From Mycolicibacterium peregrinum (lineage in GTDB: Bacteria; Actinomycetota; Actinomycetes; Mycobacteriales; Mycobacteriaceae), in the NCBI RefSeq assembly GCF_002102345.1, contig NZ_LQPP01000077.1:1-61598 (forward strand): a stretch of DNA of 61,598 nucleotides, given 5' to 3'. Made by a program: the position numbers and the translations under genes. Position 1 is the first letter of the stretch. Each line of letters starts with the position of its first letter. Positions 48,279-57,670 of this stretch are shown here, piece after piece. A model generated the notes under the pieces. That model worked only from the letters and a program-made list of their open reading frames with translations. It was not told the DNA's origin and did not search any database.

Positions 48279-48992
48279 GGGCACGAACGATGAGCGGGGA
48301 AGCTGGTCGAGCCAATCGGAATTCCCGTCGACAGCGTTGCCGTCGATGGCCACCAGCGGCACCCCGGGATCGGGGAATGCCCGAAGCAGCGGAAGGTTGT
48401 TAGCCCCGATGGTGTGTCCGTCGTAGGGGATCGGGAGTCCCAGCTTGATCATGTCCTGGGCTGACTGCGGTGCGCCGGCGCGGTTGGCCAGCCCGGCGAG
48501 CTGATCGTTGCTCAGATCCGTCTCGCCTTCTTCTTTCGGCTGTTGATCGGCGGAGAATATCTGCTCGATGAACTGCCAGGTGATGTCGCTCGATTGCGAG
48601 TGATCGGCAACCACGTGGGCGGCATAGATGGCACGGCTGTCGTAATTGCCACTGGCCGAGTACTTTTCGAGGAAATTGACGAGCCGCAGATTGATGTGGA
48701 GCTTGCCGTCCTCAATGCGCCGGCCGATCTCGGCGCCCTGGTCGCGTACCATCTTCCCGCTGTACGGGCACAGCGGGTCCAGGTAGAGGTCGATCTGACC
48801 CGGCGCCGCGGGATTGCCGATGGAGAGAACATCCCCGGCCGACGATGCCTGGGCCGCCTGCGCGCGACCGGCTCCGGGGCCCCACATGAACGCCAGCGTG
48901 AGCAGGCCGGCCAGCAGCAGGAGGTGAAACGTTCGGTACGCCGACCGATTCGCGGTGCCGGGTCCATTCAGGCTCACGTTCATGACTGCCAT
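48276..48992 (-). CDS. Exported DsbA/thioredoxin-fold protein with CPYS active site
   Basis: A 238-residue protein with a signal peptide (LLLLAGLLTLAFMWGPGAGRAQA) and a DsbA-like domain. The active-site motif is LDPLCPYSGKM: the second Cys of the usual CPYC is Ser78, leaving only Cys75. Mono-Cys thioredoxin-fold proteins can bind or isomerise disulfides but cannot oxidise by themselves. The protein resembles mycobacterial DsbA-domain proteins with an inserted helical domain. The stop lies just upstream of vapB. Confidence 0.75.
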   Translation of the reverse strand: MAVMNVSLNGPGTANRSAYRTFHLLLLAGLLTLAFMWGPGAGRAQAAQASSAGDVLSIGNPAAPGQIDLYLDPLCPYSGKMVRDQGAEIGRRIEDGKLHINLRLVNFLEKYSASGNYDSRAIYAAHVVADHSQSSDITWQFIEQIFSADQQPKEEGETDLSNDQLAGLANRAGAPQSAQDMIKLGLPIPYDGHTIGANNLPLLRAFPDPGVPLVAIDGNAVDGNSDWLDQLPRSSFVP

Positions 48993-49095
48993 CTTGTCTG
49001 ACCGAGACTCGAAGAACTCCGGTGAGGGGTGGGCACCGACTCGCCCGGCGGCATCGGCGCAGCCTGCGGCCGGTCACGACGTGTTGGTCGGCCGC

Positions 49096-52000
49096 CTACC
49101 GGGCAGATTCGGATTGACCGTCCCGGCTGACCGCTTCGCGTGCCAGTTGCGTCCGAGACGTGACGCCGAGCTTGGTGTAGACGTGGGTCAGGTGGGTCTG
49201 GACGGTGCGCGGGGAGATGAACAGTCGGGAGCCGACCTCTTTGTTGCCCAGCCCCTCACTCACGAGTCGTACGACGTCCCGCTCCATGGGGGTGAGCGCC
49301 TCCCACCCGGTCGCTGCTCGTTTCCGTGCACCACGGCCCCGCCGGGCGTAGGCAATGACGTCGTCAGCTGACAGCTGAGCGCCTTCTTCCCATCCCGACT
49401 CAAAATCTTTGTCACCCAAGGCAGTACGAACGCTTGACACGACGTTGTCGTAGCTCGGCTGGTAGATACTCAGACGAACTTCACCGGAGCGGTGTCGCAG
49501 CGAATCGGCAGCGCCGAGCATCCGGACCGACTCGACGTACGCCCCGCCCCGGGCTGCGACGGCCGCCAAACTTTCCAAGACACCTGGAAGTCCGAGATAT
49601 CCTCCCGTTGCGGTCATTTCATCGATCGCGGCGTGCAGGTCCGACTCGCCCTGCGCGGTACCGTTCTCCTCCAACGCGATATGGGCGCGCGCAGCCAGCG
49701 CAACCGCCTTCTGCAAACCCGACGTCGTCCGCACCGCCTCGTCGGCCCATTCGTTGGCTGCGACAAGATCCCCGCGGGCGAGTGCGGCCAGGGCGATCCA
49801 CGCACGACAGATCGCTGCGGATTCAGCGTGTTCGCTCACGTTCGTCCAGCACATTGTCAGGGCTTCGGTCGCTGCCCTCTCATCCCCGTCGGCAAGGGTG
49901 GCCATGCCCAGAACCAAATAACCGAGGCCCAGATGCCACGCGCCGAGTTGTTCCGCCCCCTTGATCGCGGCAATGGCGATGGTCCGCGCCCCATCGAAAT
50001 CTCCGAGATAGGTCAGTGCCATGCCCTGAGCCCGCCGCGCGTTGACAGTCTGCAGCAGATCGTGGCTCAGCTCGGATTCAAGCACCAGGTCGTGCAATTG
50101 CCTGCTCGCCTCGCTGAGATTTCCTTTCATCATCTGGACCGATCCCAGGCACCAGCGACAGAGGCGCCCGGTGAACTGATCTCCGATGGGATCAGCGAGG
50201 CGGCGGCCCTCCTCGGCGGCCGCGCGGGCCTCCGCGGGATGGCCGGCGACGATCGCCCCGATGGCCTTCCAAGCCAGTATCAGGCTCACAGTCCACCCGT
50301 CGCCGATGTCGCGCGCCAGCTCGATCGCCTCGGAGAAGTATGTCGCAGAGACCGTCACGTCGTAGCCGTTGATCGCGCCGCAGGCAACCAACGCCCGCAC
50401 CAACAACGCGGAATCGTCGAGTTCACGTGCGATGGTCAGCGCTTCCTCCGCCTGTGCCCGGTTACCCGTGGCGATCACCGACGCATCGAGCCACGCCCGG
50501 TCGGCCAGGGCCCGTGCGTACACCGCCGGTGCCACCCGGCCGGGGTCGTCCCGGTAGTCGGCCAAACCCGCGTCAAGCCAGGTCAGCCCCTCGCGTAGCC
50601 GGCCCCAAGTGAGCCAGAGTGCGTGCAGCCAGGACGCGATGGCGAGGGCGGTATCGACGTCGGCGTTTTCGCGGCTCCATTCGAACGCCGCACGCAGATT
50701 GTCGATCTCACGTTCGGTTTGCTCCAGAATTCGGCCATCGCCTGCGCGGACCAGAGTGTCCAACCGCTGCGCCAGCGCCGCATAGTGATCTCGGTGGCGG
50801 TCGCGCACAGTGTCGGCCTCACCGGACTCGCCGAGTTTCTCCTGGGCGTACTGGCGCATCGTCTCTAGCAGGCGGTACCGCGTTGCACCCCTCGATGTTT
50901 CGGATACCACCAGCGATTTGTCGACGAGAAGACTGAGTTGGTCGAGAACCTGATAGCGCTCCACCCCGTGCGCCGCCGCGACCGCCTGGGCAGCATCGAG
51001 GTCAAACCCGCCGAGAAACACCGCCATTCGGCGGAACATCGTCCGTTCGGTGTCGGTCAATAGCGCATGCGACCATTCGACAGACGCTTGCAATGTCTGT
51101 TGCCGGCGCACCGCCGTGCGCGAACCACCGGTCAACAACCGAAAGCGGTCGCGCAATCCCGCGAGGATTTCGTCCAGCGACAACGCGCGCACTCGTGCCG
51201 CGGCGAGTTCAATTGCCAACGGCATCCCGTCCAGGCGTCGGCAGATCTCAACCACGGTCGCGCCGTTGCCGTCAGGGACAACGAAGTCGGGCATCGCCAG
51301 ACGGGCACGGTCAGTGAACAATTCGATGGCTTCGTCATCGAGTGACAGCGACGGCACCCGCCACGTCGCTTCACCGATCACCCCCAGTGGTTCACGGCTT
51401 GTGGCCAGCACCGCCACACGCGGTGCGTCACCGAGTACCGCGACGACGAGTGCGGCACTCGCGTCGAGCAGGTGCTCGCAGTTGTCCAACACGACCAGCA
51501 TGTGACGGTCGCGGATGAACCCCAGTAGGGCGTCCAGGGTCGATCGGCCCGGCAGGTCGGGCAGGCCGAGCGCCCGTGCCATCGTGACCGGGACGGTGTC
51601 GGGATCGGTGATGGGGGCCAGGTCGACGTACCAAGCGCCCTCACCGAACTGGGCGGCCAGGTCCTCGGCGACACGCATTGCCAGCCGCGTCTTGCCGACT
51701 CCACCTGCTCCGGTGAGCGTGACCAGTCTGCTCACTCCGAGCGACTGTGCGATTTGTTTCGCCTCGTGGACACGTCCGATGAAACTGGTCAGGGCCATCG
51801 GAAGACATTGGGCAGCAGGTAGATCGCGCACTCTCAGTGGCGGGAAATCATTACAGACATCGGGATGACACAGCTGTACGACTCGTTCGGGGCGGGGTAG
51901 ATCCCGCAACGGATGGACTCCGAGGTCGCTGAGCCAGGCGTCGGCGGGCAGCAGGTCGGCTACCAGGTCGCTGGTCGTGCCGGATAGTACGGTCTGGCCG

Positions 52001-52428
52001 CCGTGGGCTAGTTCGCGAAGTCGGGCGGTGCGGTTGATGGCCGGGCCGATGTAGTTGCCCTCGTCGCGGAGACGCACCTCCCCGGTGTGAATCCCGACCC
52101 GAAGCCGTATGGGCGCCAACGGAGCCCGTTGCAGGGCCAGGGCACACGCCACCGCATCGCTGGCGCGGGGGAACGCGAGCACAAAACTGTCGCCTTCACC
52201 CTGCTCGACGGGACGCACTCCGTGATGGGTTGAAACCAGCTTGGCCAGTACATGATCCAGATTCGCAAATGCGGCCGTCATCTCCGCGGGGGCATTCTCC
52301 CACAACCGCGTAGACCCTTCGGCATCAGCGAGCAGCAATGTCACTGTGCCGGTCGGAACAAGCTCGCTCACCGCCTCATTGCTCCAGTTCAGCGCCGGTG
52401 TCGCCGTGCGTGAATGAATCTCGCTCAT
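49096..52428 (-). CDS. Cyclase / AAA-ATPase / LuxR transcriptional regulator
   Basis: A 1110-residue mycobacterial multidomain regulator. It has an N-terminal class III adenylate cyclase domain (TVTLLLADAEGSTRLW and GEGDSFVLAFPRASDA hold the metal Asp residues), a nucleotide-binding NB-ARC-like ATPase (TLTGAGGVGKTRLAMR; LVVLDNCEHLLD), a long TPR-like helical region, and a C-terminal LuxR HTH (LTPMERDVVRLVSEGLGNKEVGSRLFISPRTVQTHL). It resembles Rv0386 and Rv2488c. The ATG at 52428 is my choice, although the frame is open to 52539. Its target genes are unknown. Confidence 0.85.
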   Translation of the reverse strand: MSEIHSRTATPALNWSNEAVSELVPTGTVTLLLADAEGSTRLWENAPAEMTAAFANLDHVLAKLVSTHHGVRPVEQGEGDSFVLAFPRASDAVACALALQRAPLAPIRLRVGIHTGEVRLRDEGNYIGPAINRTARLRELAHGGQTVLSGTTSDLVADLLPADAWLSDLGVHPLRDLPRPERVVQLCHPDVCNDFPPLRVRDLPAAQCLPMALTSFIGRVHEAKQIAQSLGVSRLVTLTGAGGVGKTRLAMRVAEDLAAQFGEGAWYVDLAPITDPDTVPVTMARALGLPDLPGRSTLDALLGFIRDRHMLVVLDNCEHLLDASAALVVAVLGDAPRVAVLATSREPLGVIGEATWRVPSLSLDDEAIELFTDRARLAMPDFVVPDGNGATVVEICRRLDGMPLAIELAAARVRALSLDEILAGLRDRFRLLTGGSRTAVRRQQTLQASVEWSHALLTDTERTMFRRMAVFLGGFDLDAAQAVAAAHGVERYQVLDQLSLLVDKSLVVSETSRGATRYRLLETMRQYAQEKLGESGEADTVRDRHRDHYAALAQRLDTLVRAGDGRILEQTEREIDNLRAAFEWSRENADVDTALAIASWLHALWLTWGRLREGLTWLDAGLADYRDDPGRVAPAVYARALADRAWLDASVIATGNRAQAEEALTIARELDDSALLVRALVACGAINGYDVTVSATYFSEAIELARDIGDGWTVSLILAWKAIGAIVAGHPAEARAAAEEGRRLADPIGDQFTGRLCRWCLGSVQMMKGNLSEASRQLHDLVLESELSHDLLQTVNARRAQGMALTYLGDFDGARTIAIAAIKGAEQLGAWHLGLGYLVLGMATLADGDERAATEALTMCWTNVSEHAESAAICRAWIALAALARGDLVAANEWADEAVRTTSGLQKAVALAARAHIALEENGTAQGESDLHAAIDEMTATGGYLGLPGVLESLAAVAARGGAYVESVRMLGAADSLRHRSGEVRLSIYQPSYDNVVSSVRTALGDKDFESGWEEGAQLSADDVIAYARRGRGARKRAATGWEALTPMERDVVRLVSEGLGNKEVGSRLFISPRTVQTHLTHVYTKLGVTSRTQLAREAVSRDGQSESAR

Positions 52429-52650
52429 GGTAGCCAGCATCGGTCCCGCGCGGGCCGCAAACATCGGCCAAGGCGCGTAGATCCTCCGCGTGGGCCCGCA
52501 CGAATTACGCCACTTGGCCGATCTGGCTGCGGGTGACAACGCGACTGCGGTTGACCTATCGAACGCTGTCGGCCTGCAGGTTTGATCAATTTCTCTAGTT
52601 ATTTAGAGGAAAAGTGGCAGAACGAGACAGTTTGTTGTTACTGTCCGGTA

Positions 52651-53943
52651 ATGCGCAATGCCGGGGGGATTGTGGTCGTCCTCATGCTGATCATCGGGTC
52701 GCTCGTCGCATCTACGACGTTGGCATTTGCCGACACGGGGGATGAGCCGCAGTACGCCGATTTCTATCTCCCGCCGGACCGGTTGCCGGTCGGTGCTCCC
52801 GGCGATGTGATCCGTACCGAACCGAGCCGGCTGGTGCTCGAGCCGTCCGGTCAGTTGGGCGCCATCATGGCGACCGGAACGCGGATCATGTACCGCAGCA
52901 TCGATTCTCGGAACAATCCGATCGCCGTTACCGGCACCTACTTCGAGCCGTACAACGACTGGCCCGGACAGGGGCCGCGCCCGTTGATCGTCTATGCGCC
53001 CGGCACTCAGGGACAGGGCAATCAATGTGCACCGTCGCGCCAGTTCAACCAGGGCATCCATTACTCGGGTGGCTGGGACATCATGGTCAACTACGAGGAG
53101 GCGTTCGTCGCGACCTTGGTGGCCCGTGGCTTTGCCATCCTGATGACCGACTATCAGGGTCTCGGCACCGACTCGATGCACACCTACGTGAACCGCCTGG
53201 CAGAGGGGCACGCCGTCCTCGACGCCGCTCGAGCCGCCATGAAATTGCCCGAGACATCGCTGGATCCGCATGGCCCCGTGGCCTTCTGGGGATACTCGCA
53301 GGGCGGTGGCGCAACTGCTTCGGCGGCGGAGCTGGCTTCGGCCTACGCGCCCGAACTGAACATCGTCGGCACCTATGCCGGCGCGCCGCCGGCCGACCTC
53401 AAGGAACTGCTGCCGTATGCAGACGGTAGTGCCCTGGTGGGGGTCGTCGGCTATGCACTCAACGGCGTCATCGCCGCCTACCCGGAAGCCGCCGACGCGA
53501 TCCGGTCGAAGCTCACCCAGCGCGGCAGGGACATGCTCGAGTCGGTGTCACGCCAGTGCGTGGGGCAGACGATCGTCGACTTCGCCTTCCGGCATCTGCA
53601 GCCCTACTTCAACGAGGACATCAACAAACTCGTCAACGAGGAGCCGTTCAGCAGCTTGTTCGACCTGCAGAAGCTCGGCCGGTTCAAGCCGAACGCACCG
53701 GTGCTGATCAACAGCAACCGCTACGACCCGCTGGTGCCGTGGACCGCGGCCAACCAGCTGGGCCGAGACTGGTGCGCGCAGGGTGCCGACGTCGAATTCC
53801 GCACCAACGAGGAACCGCCGTTCCTCAACAAGCTGGTGATCAATCACGCGCTGCCCATGCTCGTGGACGGGGAGCCGGCCATGCAGTGGATCGCCGCGCG
53901 CTTCAACGGAGAACCCACCACACCCAACTGCGGGCAGTTCTGA
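52651..53943 (+). CDS. Secretory lipase family protein (active-site intact)
   Basis: A 430-residue exported lipase/esterase. The signal peptide ends near AFA-DTG (residue 28). The catalytic residues are Ser216 (FWGYSQGGG), Asp359 (NSNRYDPLV) and His399 (VINHALPM). It is the intact paralogue of the pseudo-lipase at 8028-9386. A GACAGT-N8-ACTGTC palindrome at 52626-52645 ends 5 nt before the ATG; it has a GTTG core reminiscent of the shared motif of the 11-18 kb block with one base missing. Confidence 0.85.
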   Translation: MRNAGGIVVVLMLIIGSLVASTTLAFADTGDEPQYADFYLPPDRLPVGAPGDVIRTEPSRLVLEPSGQLGAIMATGTRIMYRSIDSRNNPIAVTGTYFEPYNDWPGQGPRPLIVYAPGTQGQGNQCAPSRQFNQGIHYSGGWDIMVNYEEAFVATLVARGFAILMTDYQGLGTDSMHTYVNRLAEGHAVLDAARAAMKLPETSLDPHGPVAFWGYSQGGGATASAAELASAYAPELNIVGTYAGAPPADLKELLPYADGSALVGVVGYALNGVIAAYPEAADAIRSKLTQRGRDMLESVSRQCVGQTIVDFAFRHLQPYFNEDINKLVNEEPFSSLFDLQKLGRFKPNAPVLINSNRYDPLVPWTAANQLGRDWCAQGADVEFRTNEEPPFLNKLVINHALPMLVDGEPAMQWIAARFNGEPTTPNCGQF

Positions 53944-53986
53944 CGGTCGGGGCGATATCTCGGACCTCGAATGCCCGCTCGATAGA

Positions 53987-54625
53987 CTGCTGGGCATCGC
54001 TGAACGCAGGAAGTACAACGCCGCCCAGCGTCGCCGCGAACTGGCTGACGCTGCCATCGAACTGCTCGGCAGGGACGGTTCGCGCGGTGTCAGCCACCCG
54101 AAGGTCGACAAGAAGGCCGAGGTTCCCGACGGCACGACGTCGTTCTACTTCCGGACCCGAGATGCCCTGATGCACGCGATCGCCGCGCGCCTCAACGAAC
54201 TCGACCTAGCCGACCTGTCCCTGCTCACCGAGCTGACCGATGCCGATCCGACAGAGTTCGCCGGCACGCTCGGGTTCGCCACGCTGGTCATGTATTCGGC
54301 GACCGAACCATGGCTCACCCGGGCCAAGGCCCGCTACGAGTTGGCCCTGCAGGCCGGCCGTGACGACGAACTGGCTGCAACGCTCAGCGCCTCTGTCGAG
54401 GGGTTCTACGGGGTTGCGCGTGCAGTGGTGACGGAATGGCATGCCGCGGACGAGAATCCGATGGCGCCCGAGGTCATCGACGAGCAGGCCAAGACCCTGT
54501 TCTCGTTTGTCAACGGGGTGATGATGACCTTTGTCATCGGACAACCGCTGGTGGACAACGCCGATCAGCTCGACCGGCTGATCCGAGGAGTCCTGGCGGG
54601 CTGGCCGGTCGAGGGGACTGCCTGA
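53987..54625 (+). CDS. TetR family regulator without a canonical start codon
   Basis: The frame encodes a complete TetR: RKYNAAQRRRELADAAIELLGRDG, HTH VSHPKVDKKAEVPDGTTSFYFRTRDALM, then a ligand domain ending GWPVEGTA. Between the in-frame stop at 53837-53839 and the HTH there is no ATG, GTG or TTG, only CTG at 53987 and 53990. The first ATG, at 54170, would remove the HTH. I place the start at CTG 53987 provisionally. The 3' end overlaps the next TetR gene by 61 nt. Confidence 0.55.
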   Translation: MLGIAERRKYNAAQRRRELADAAIELLGRDGSRGVSHPKVDKKAEVPDGTTSFYFRTRDALMHAIAARLNELDLADLSLLTELTDADPTEFAGTLGFATLVMYSATEPWLTRAKARYELALQAGRDDELAATLSASVEGFYGVARAVVTEWHAADENPMAPEVIDEQAKTLFSFVNGVMMTFVIGQPLVDNADQLDRLIRGVLAGWPVEGTA

Positions 54626-55227
54626 ACGGCGTTGTCGAACAACGGCGACGACAACAGCATGGCGCTCACGTGGTCGACGAACACGTCGTGGTCGGAACCG
54701 AGGTTGCCTTCCGTCCATTCGATGAACAGCGAGATGATGGCGCCGAAAACGGTGGCGTACTGCATCTTGACCCGCGCCGCCGCGGCGGTGTCCGCCCGGT
54801 CGGTCGGGGCCGTCAGCCCGCTCATCGCTCCGACGGCGTCGCGTACGAAATGACGAAGCCTGAGGTCAGCGATGGGTTCCACCAACAGGATTCGGCAGAT
54901 CCGGGGATCGTCTTTGACGAGTTGCGCTGCTGCTCCCACTCCCGCGCGGGTCCGGGCGGGCAAGTCGGCGTCCGGGTCGGCGGCGGTGTAGATGACATGA
55001 CGCGCGTGCTCGAACGTGCTGCGGTAGACCTCGTGGAGCAGGTCGTCGGTGTCGGTGAAGCTCTCGTAGAAGAACTTCTGGCTGAGCTCTGCCTCGCGGC
55101 AGACGGCGCGCATGGTCATCGCGGCGACCCCCTCGGTGCCGACCAGGTCGGCGCCTGCGTGGATCAGTCGGGCGCGGCGGTCCGCCGACCGTGCTTCGGC
55201 GGCCTGGCCGCGGTACGGCCTTGACAT
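54565..55227 (-). CDS. TetR family transcriptional regulator
   Basis: A 220-residue TetR with the HTH MTMRAVCREAELSQKFFYESFTDTDDLLHEVY. The start is ATG at 55227; the frame is open upstream, but that would cross the promoter region. It is divergent from DUF1214, with the palindrome at 55259-55274 between them. Its last about 20 residues (PSTGQPARTPRISRSS) are encoded antisense to the preceding TetR gene. Confidence 0.8.
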   Translation of the reverse strand: MSRPYRGQAAEARSADRRARLIHAGADLVGTEGVAAMTMRAVCREAELSQKFFYESFTDTDDLLHEVYRSTFEHARHVIYTAADPDADLPARTRAGVGAAAQLVKDDPRICRILLVEPIADLRLRHFVRDAVGAMSGLTAPTDRADTAAAARVKMQYATVFGAIISLFIEWTEGNLGSDHDVFVDHVSAMLLSSPLFDNAVQAVPSTGQPARTPRISRSS

Positions 55228-55258
55228 TCCGTGAGCATAGCGAGCACGATCCAATTCT

Positions 55259-55274
55259 GGAAGCAACCGCTTCC
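55259..55274. promoter_or_regulatory. TetR operator candidate
   Basis: GGAAGC-AACC-GCTTCC with imperfect CAAT/ATTG extensions lies between the divergent TetR and DUF1214 genes, 32 nt before the TetR start and 22 nt before the DUF1214 start. Confidence 0.6.
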
Positions 55275-55295
55275 GGATTGTGAGGGGGATGCCCA

Positions 55296-56405
55296 GTGAC
55301 CGCGGCCAGTGAGGGTGACGCAGACCGGGCCCGTCCCGAAGTCGCGGCGTGGACGGCGTTCGTCGACGGGCTACGCACGGCCGGTGAGCAACTCGCGGCA
55401 GACACCGCCGCACTGCCGGAATCCGAACGTGCCGACGGATTCCGCGCCCTGCTGCGGGCGGTGTCAAATCAACTGGGCCGCTGGGAAGTTGATCGCGACA
55501 AGCCTGAGTTCGTCGCATTCAACGGCTGGCGTCAGAAATTCCTGATGGACAATCCCGACTTCCAGTACTGGGTCGCTGATGTCCGCCCCGGCGGCCGCTA
55601 CCTGATCCGTGGCAACCGCGGCGACGCCGCGTACGTGTCGATCACCGCCTATTCCGGTTCGGGTGGGGCGTCGGCCAAGGCGAGCTCCCGGATCGACAGT
55701 GATGCAATCACGTTCGACGCCAACGGCGATTACGAGGTGACAATCGGCGGTGACCGTCAGGCGAACGACTGGCTGGACCTGCCCCATCGCGCGATCGTCA
55801 TCTGGGTCCGGCACTTCCACGATGACGCACAGACCGATCGCATCGGGTCGTGCGCCATCGAGCCGGTCGAGCCGCCCCCGGTCCCGGCGGCGATCGACCC
55901 GCTGAGGTTCGGCAAGCACCTGTCGAAGGCCTCGGCGGCCATCGCCGTGCTGCCGCGCATCTGGCATGGCGCGGTGGCCGCCGATCGCGAGTCGCCGAAC
56001 CAGTTGCGCCACTGGACGGAGATGGCCGGGGGAGCGGTGTTCACCGAACCGGCCATCCACTATCTGCGCGGCGGTTGGCAGCTGGGTGCCGACGAAGCGC
56101 TGCTCATCGAAGGCGATCTGGTGCCGTGCCGGTACTGGAACATTCTGGCGTACAGCAGATTTCTCAACTCGCTCGATTACCGCCACCGGCGGGTCTCCTA
56201 CACCGGTGCCACCGCGAATCTCGATGGCGGACGCTACCGGTTCGTGGTTTCGGCCACCGATCCCGGACCGGGCGCCGGAGACTGGATCGACAGTGAGGGC
56301 CGAGGGTTCGGCATCGTCGTGATGCGGTTCCTGCAACCCGAGCAGGAGCCCGACCTGCCCACGACGCGCATCGTGTCCCTGACCGATCTGGCGGAGCGCG
56401 CATGA
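55296..56405 (+). CDS. DUF1214 domain protein
   Basis: A 369-residue protein of the DUF1214 (and DUF1254-related) group: the N-terminal helical part, then DFQYWVADVRPGGRYLIRGNRGDAAYVSITAYSG, and the C-terminal WNILAYSRFLNSLDYRHRRVSYTGATANLDG. The family occurs in lipid and steroid metabolism regions of mycobacteria but has no established reaction. It overlaps the sulfotransferase gene by 4 nt. The start is GTG at 55296. Confidence 0.75.
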   Translation: MTAASEGDADRARPEVAAWTAFVDGLRTAGEQLAADTAALPESERADGFRALLRAVSNQLGRWEVDRDKPEFVAFNGWRQKFLMDNPDFQYWVADVRPGGRYLIRGNRGDAAYVSITAYSGSGGASAKASSRIDSDAITFDANGDYEVTIGGDRQANDWLDLPHRAIVIWVRHFHDDAQTDRIGSCAIEPVEPPPVPAAIDPLRFGKHLSKASAAIAVLPRIWHGAVAADRESPNQLRHWTEMAGGAVFTEPAIHYLRGGWQLGADEALLIEGDLVPCRYWNILAYSRFLNSLDYRHRRVSYTGATANLDGGRYRFVVSATDPGPGAGDWIDSEGRGFGIVVMRFLQPEQEPDLPTTRIVSLTDLAERA

Positions 56406-57640
56406 CCGGCTGGACCGCGCCCGCCCGCACACCGGAGGCGTTGCAGGCCTACGCGGCGGCTGAGGAGGATCGGGCCGCGCGCCCGGACCGCTACCAGCTC
56501 GGTGCCGATGCCATCGACATCGTCATCGACCGCGGCACCCGCGGTGCCGGTGTCGGCGTTCTGGGCGACCCCGACGAGTGGCGTCCGGGTGTGGAGCAGT
56601 ACCTGGTCTCGGCCGAGGAGGACGGACGGCTCAACGCGCTCGGCGCGTTGACCGCCCAGCGAACCGTATCGGGGAGGCTCGCGGCCCGGATCGCGATGAC
56701 GCGATATCTGAAGGAACATCCCACCACCGAGCGCCGTCCGCTGCTGCCGCCGGTGATCATCACCGGCGGCTGGCGCACCGGCACCACCTTCTTGTACCGG
56801 CTACTCGACCGCGACCCCCGATTGCGTGCGCCGCTGCCGGCCGAGCTGGGTGCGCCGTGGCGGCTACCCGGCGACCTCGACGGCGACGAACGCATCCGCC
56901 GCCTCGAGGCGGCTGCAGCCGGTCAGTACCTGCTGCACGTTCTCAACCCCACGATGGCCGCGGTGCACGACTCCGGACCGACCCTGCCCGAGGAATGCGT
57001 GCTCGGCATGGGCACCACCCTGCGCAACTGGGGCTTCACCGCCACCACGCGCCTCGATGGCTACGCGTCCTGGCTCGCCGGCCAGGACTTCGCCGCCGAG
57101 TACGCACAGCACCGGGCGATGCTGCAGATCCTCGACGCCGAGGACGGCCGCCGTTGGGTCCTGAAAGCACCGGCCCACACCGCCGAGCTCCGCCACGTCA
57201 TCGCGACGTATCCGGGCGCCTGCATCGTGCAGTTGCACCGCGACATCGTCGAGACGGTGGCGTCGGGCGCCAGCCTGTTCGCGACCTACCGGTCCACTTA
57301 CAGTGACGACGTCGACGGGGTCGACGTCGGCCGGTTTCAAACCGCACAGACGGAACTGTGGCTGCGCCGCGCCCTCGATGCCCGGGCCGGGGCGTCCACT
57401 GTCACCTGGCTCGACGTCCAGTACCGCGACCTGGTCGCCGACCCGGAGGCGACAGTGCGCCGCATCTACGCTGCGGCGCAAATGGAGCCGCCGGACATCC
57501 CGGCCATGCTCGCCGACCATCACCGTGCCAAACCCCACGGCGGGAAAGGCGCGCACCGGTACCGGCCCGAGGAATTCGGCATCAACCCCGCCGAATTACG
57601 CGAGCGGATGCACTTCTACACCCAGAGCGACTGGCGCTAA
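56402..57640 (+). CDS. Sulfotransferase family protein
   Basis: A 412-residue PAPS-dependent sulfotransferase-like protein. The 5'-phosphosulfate loop is TGGWRTGTTFLYRLLDRDP (about 121-139) and the 3'-phosphate loop is around VQLHRDIVETVASG. It would transfer a sulfo group to an alcohol or similar acceptor. It is coupled to DUF1214, and the divergent TetR is the likely regulator. Mycobacterial homologues of this type are common and uncharacterised. Confidence 0.8.
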   Translation: MTGWTAPARTPEALQAYAAAEEDRAARPDRYQLGADAIDIVIDRGTRGAGVGVLGDPDEWRPGVEQYLVSAEEDGRLNALGALTAQRTVSGRLAARIAMTRYLKEHPTTERRPLLPPVIITGGWRTGTTFLYRLLDRDPRLRAPLPAELGAPWRLPGDLDGDERIRRLEAAAAGQYLLHVLNPTMAAVHDSGPTLPEECVLGMGTTLRNWGFTATTRLDGYASWLAGQDFAAEYAQHRAMLQILDAEDGRRWVLKAPAHTAELRHVIATYPGACIVQLHRDIVETVASGASLFATYRSTYSDDVDGVDVGRFQTAQTELWLRRALDARAGASTVTWLDVQYRDLVADPEATVRRIYAAAQMEPPDIPAMLADHHRAKPHGGKGAHRYRPEEFGINPAELRERMHFYTQSDWR

Positions 57641-57670
57641 TCGCCTCGCCCCATTACTTTCCCTGAGGTG

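Noticed and set aside
54170..54625. TetR gene starting at the first ATG, 54170.
   Set aside because: This start would delete a clear helix-turn-helix encoded upstream in the same frame, so a rarer upstream start is more likely.
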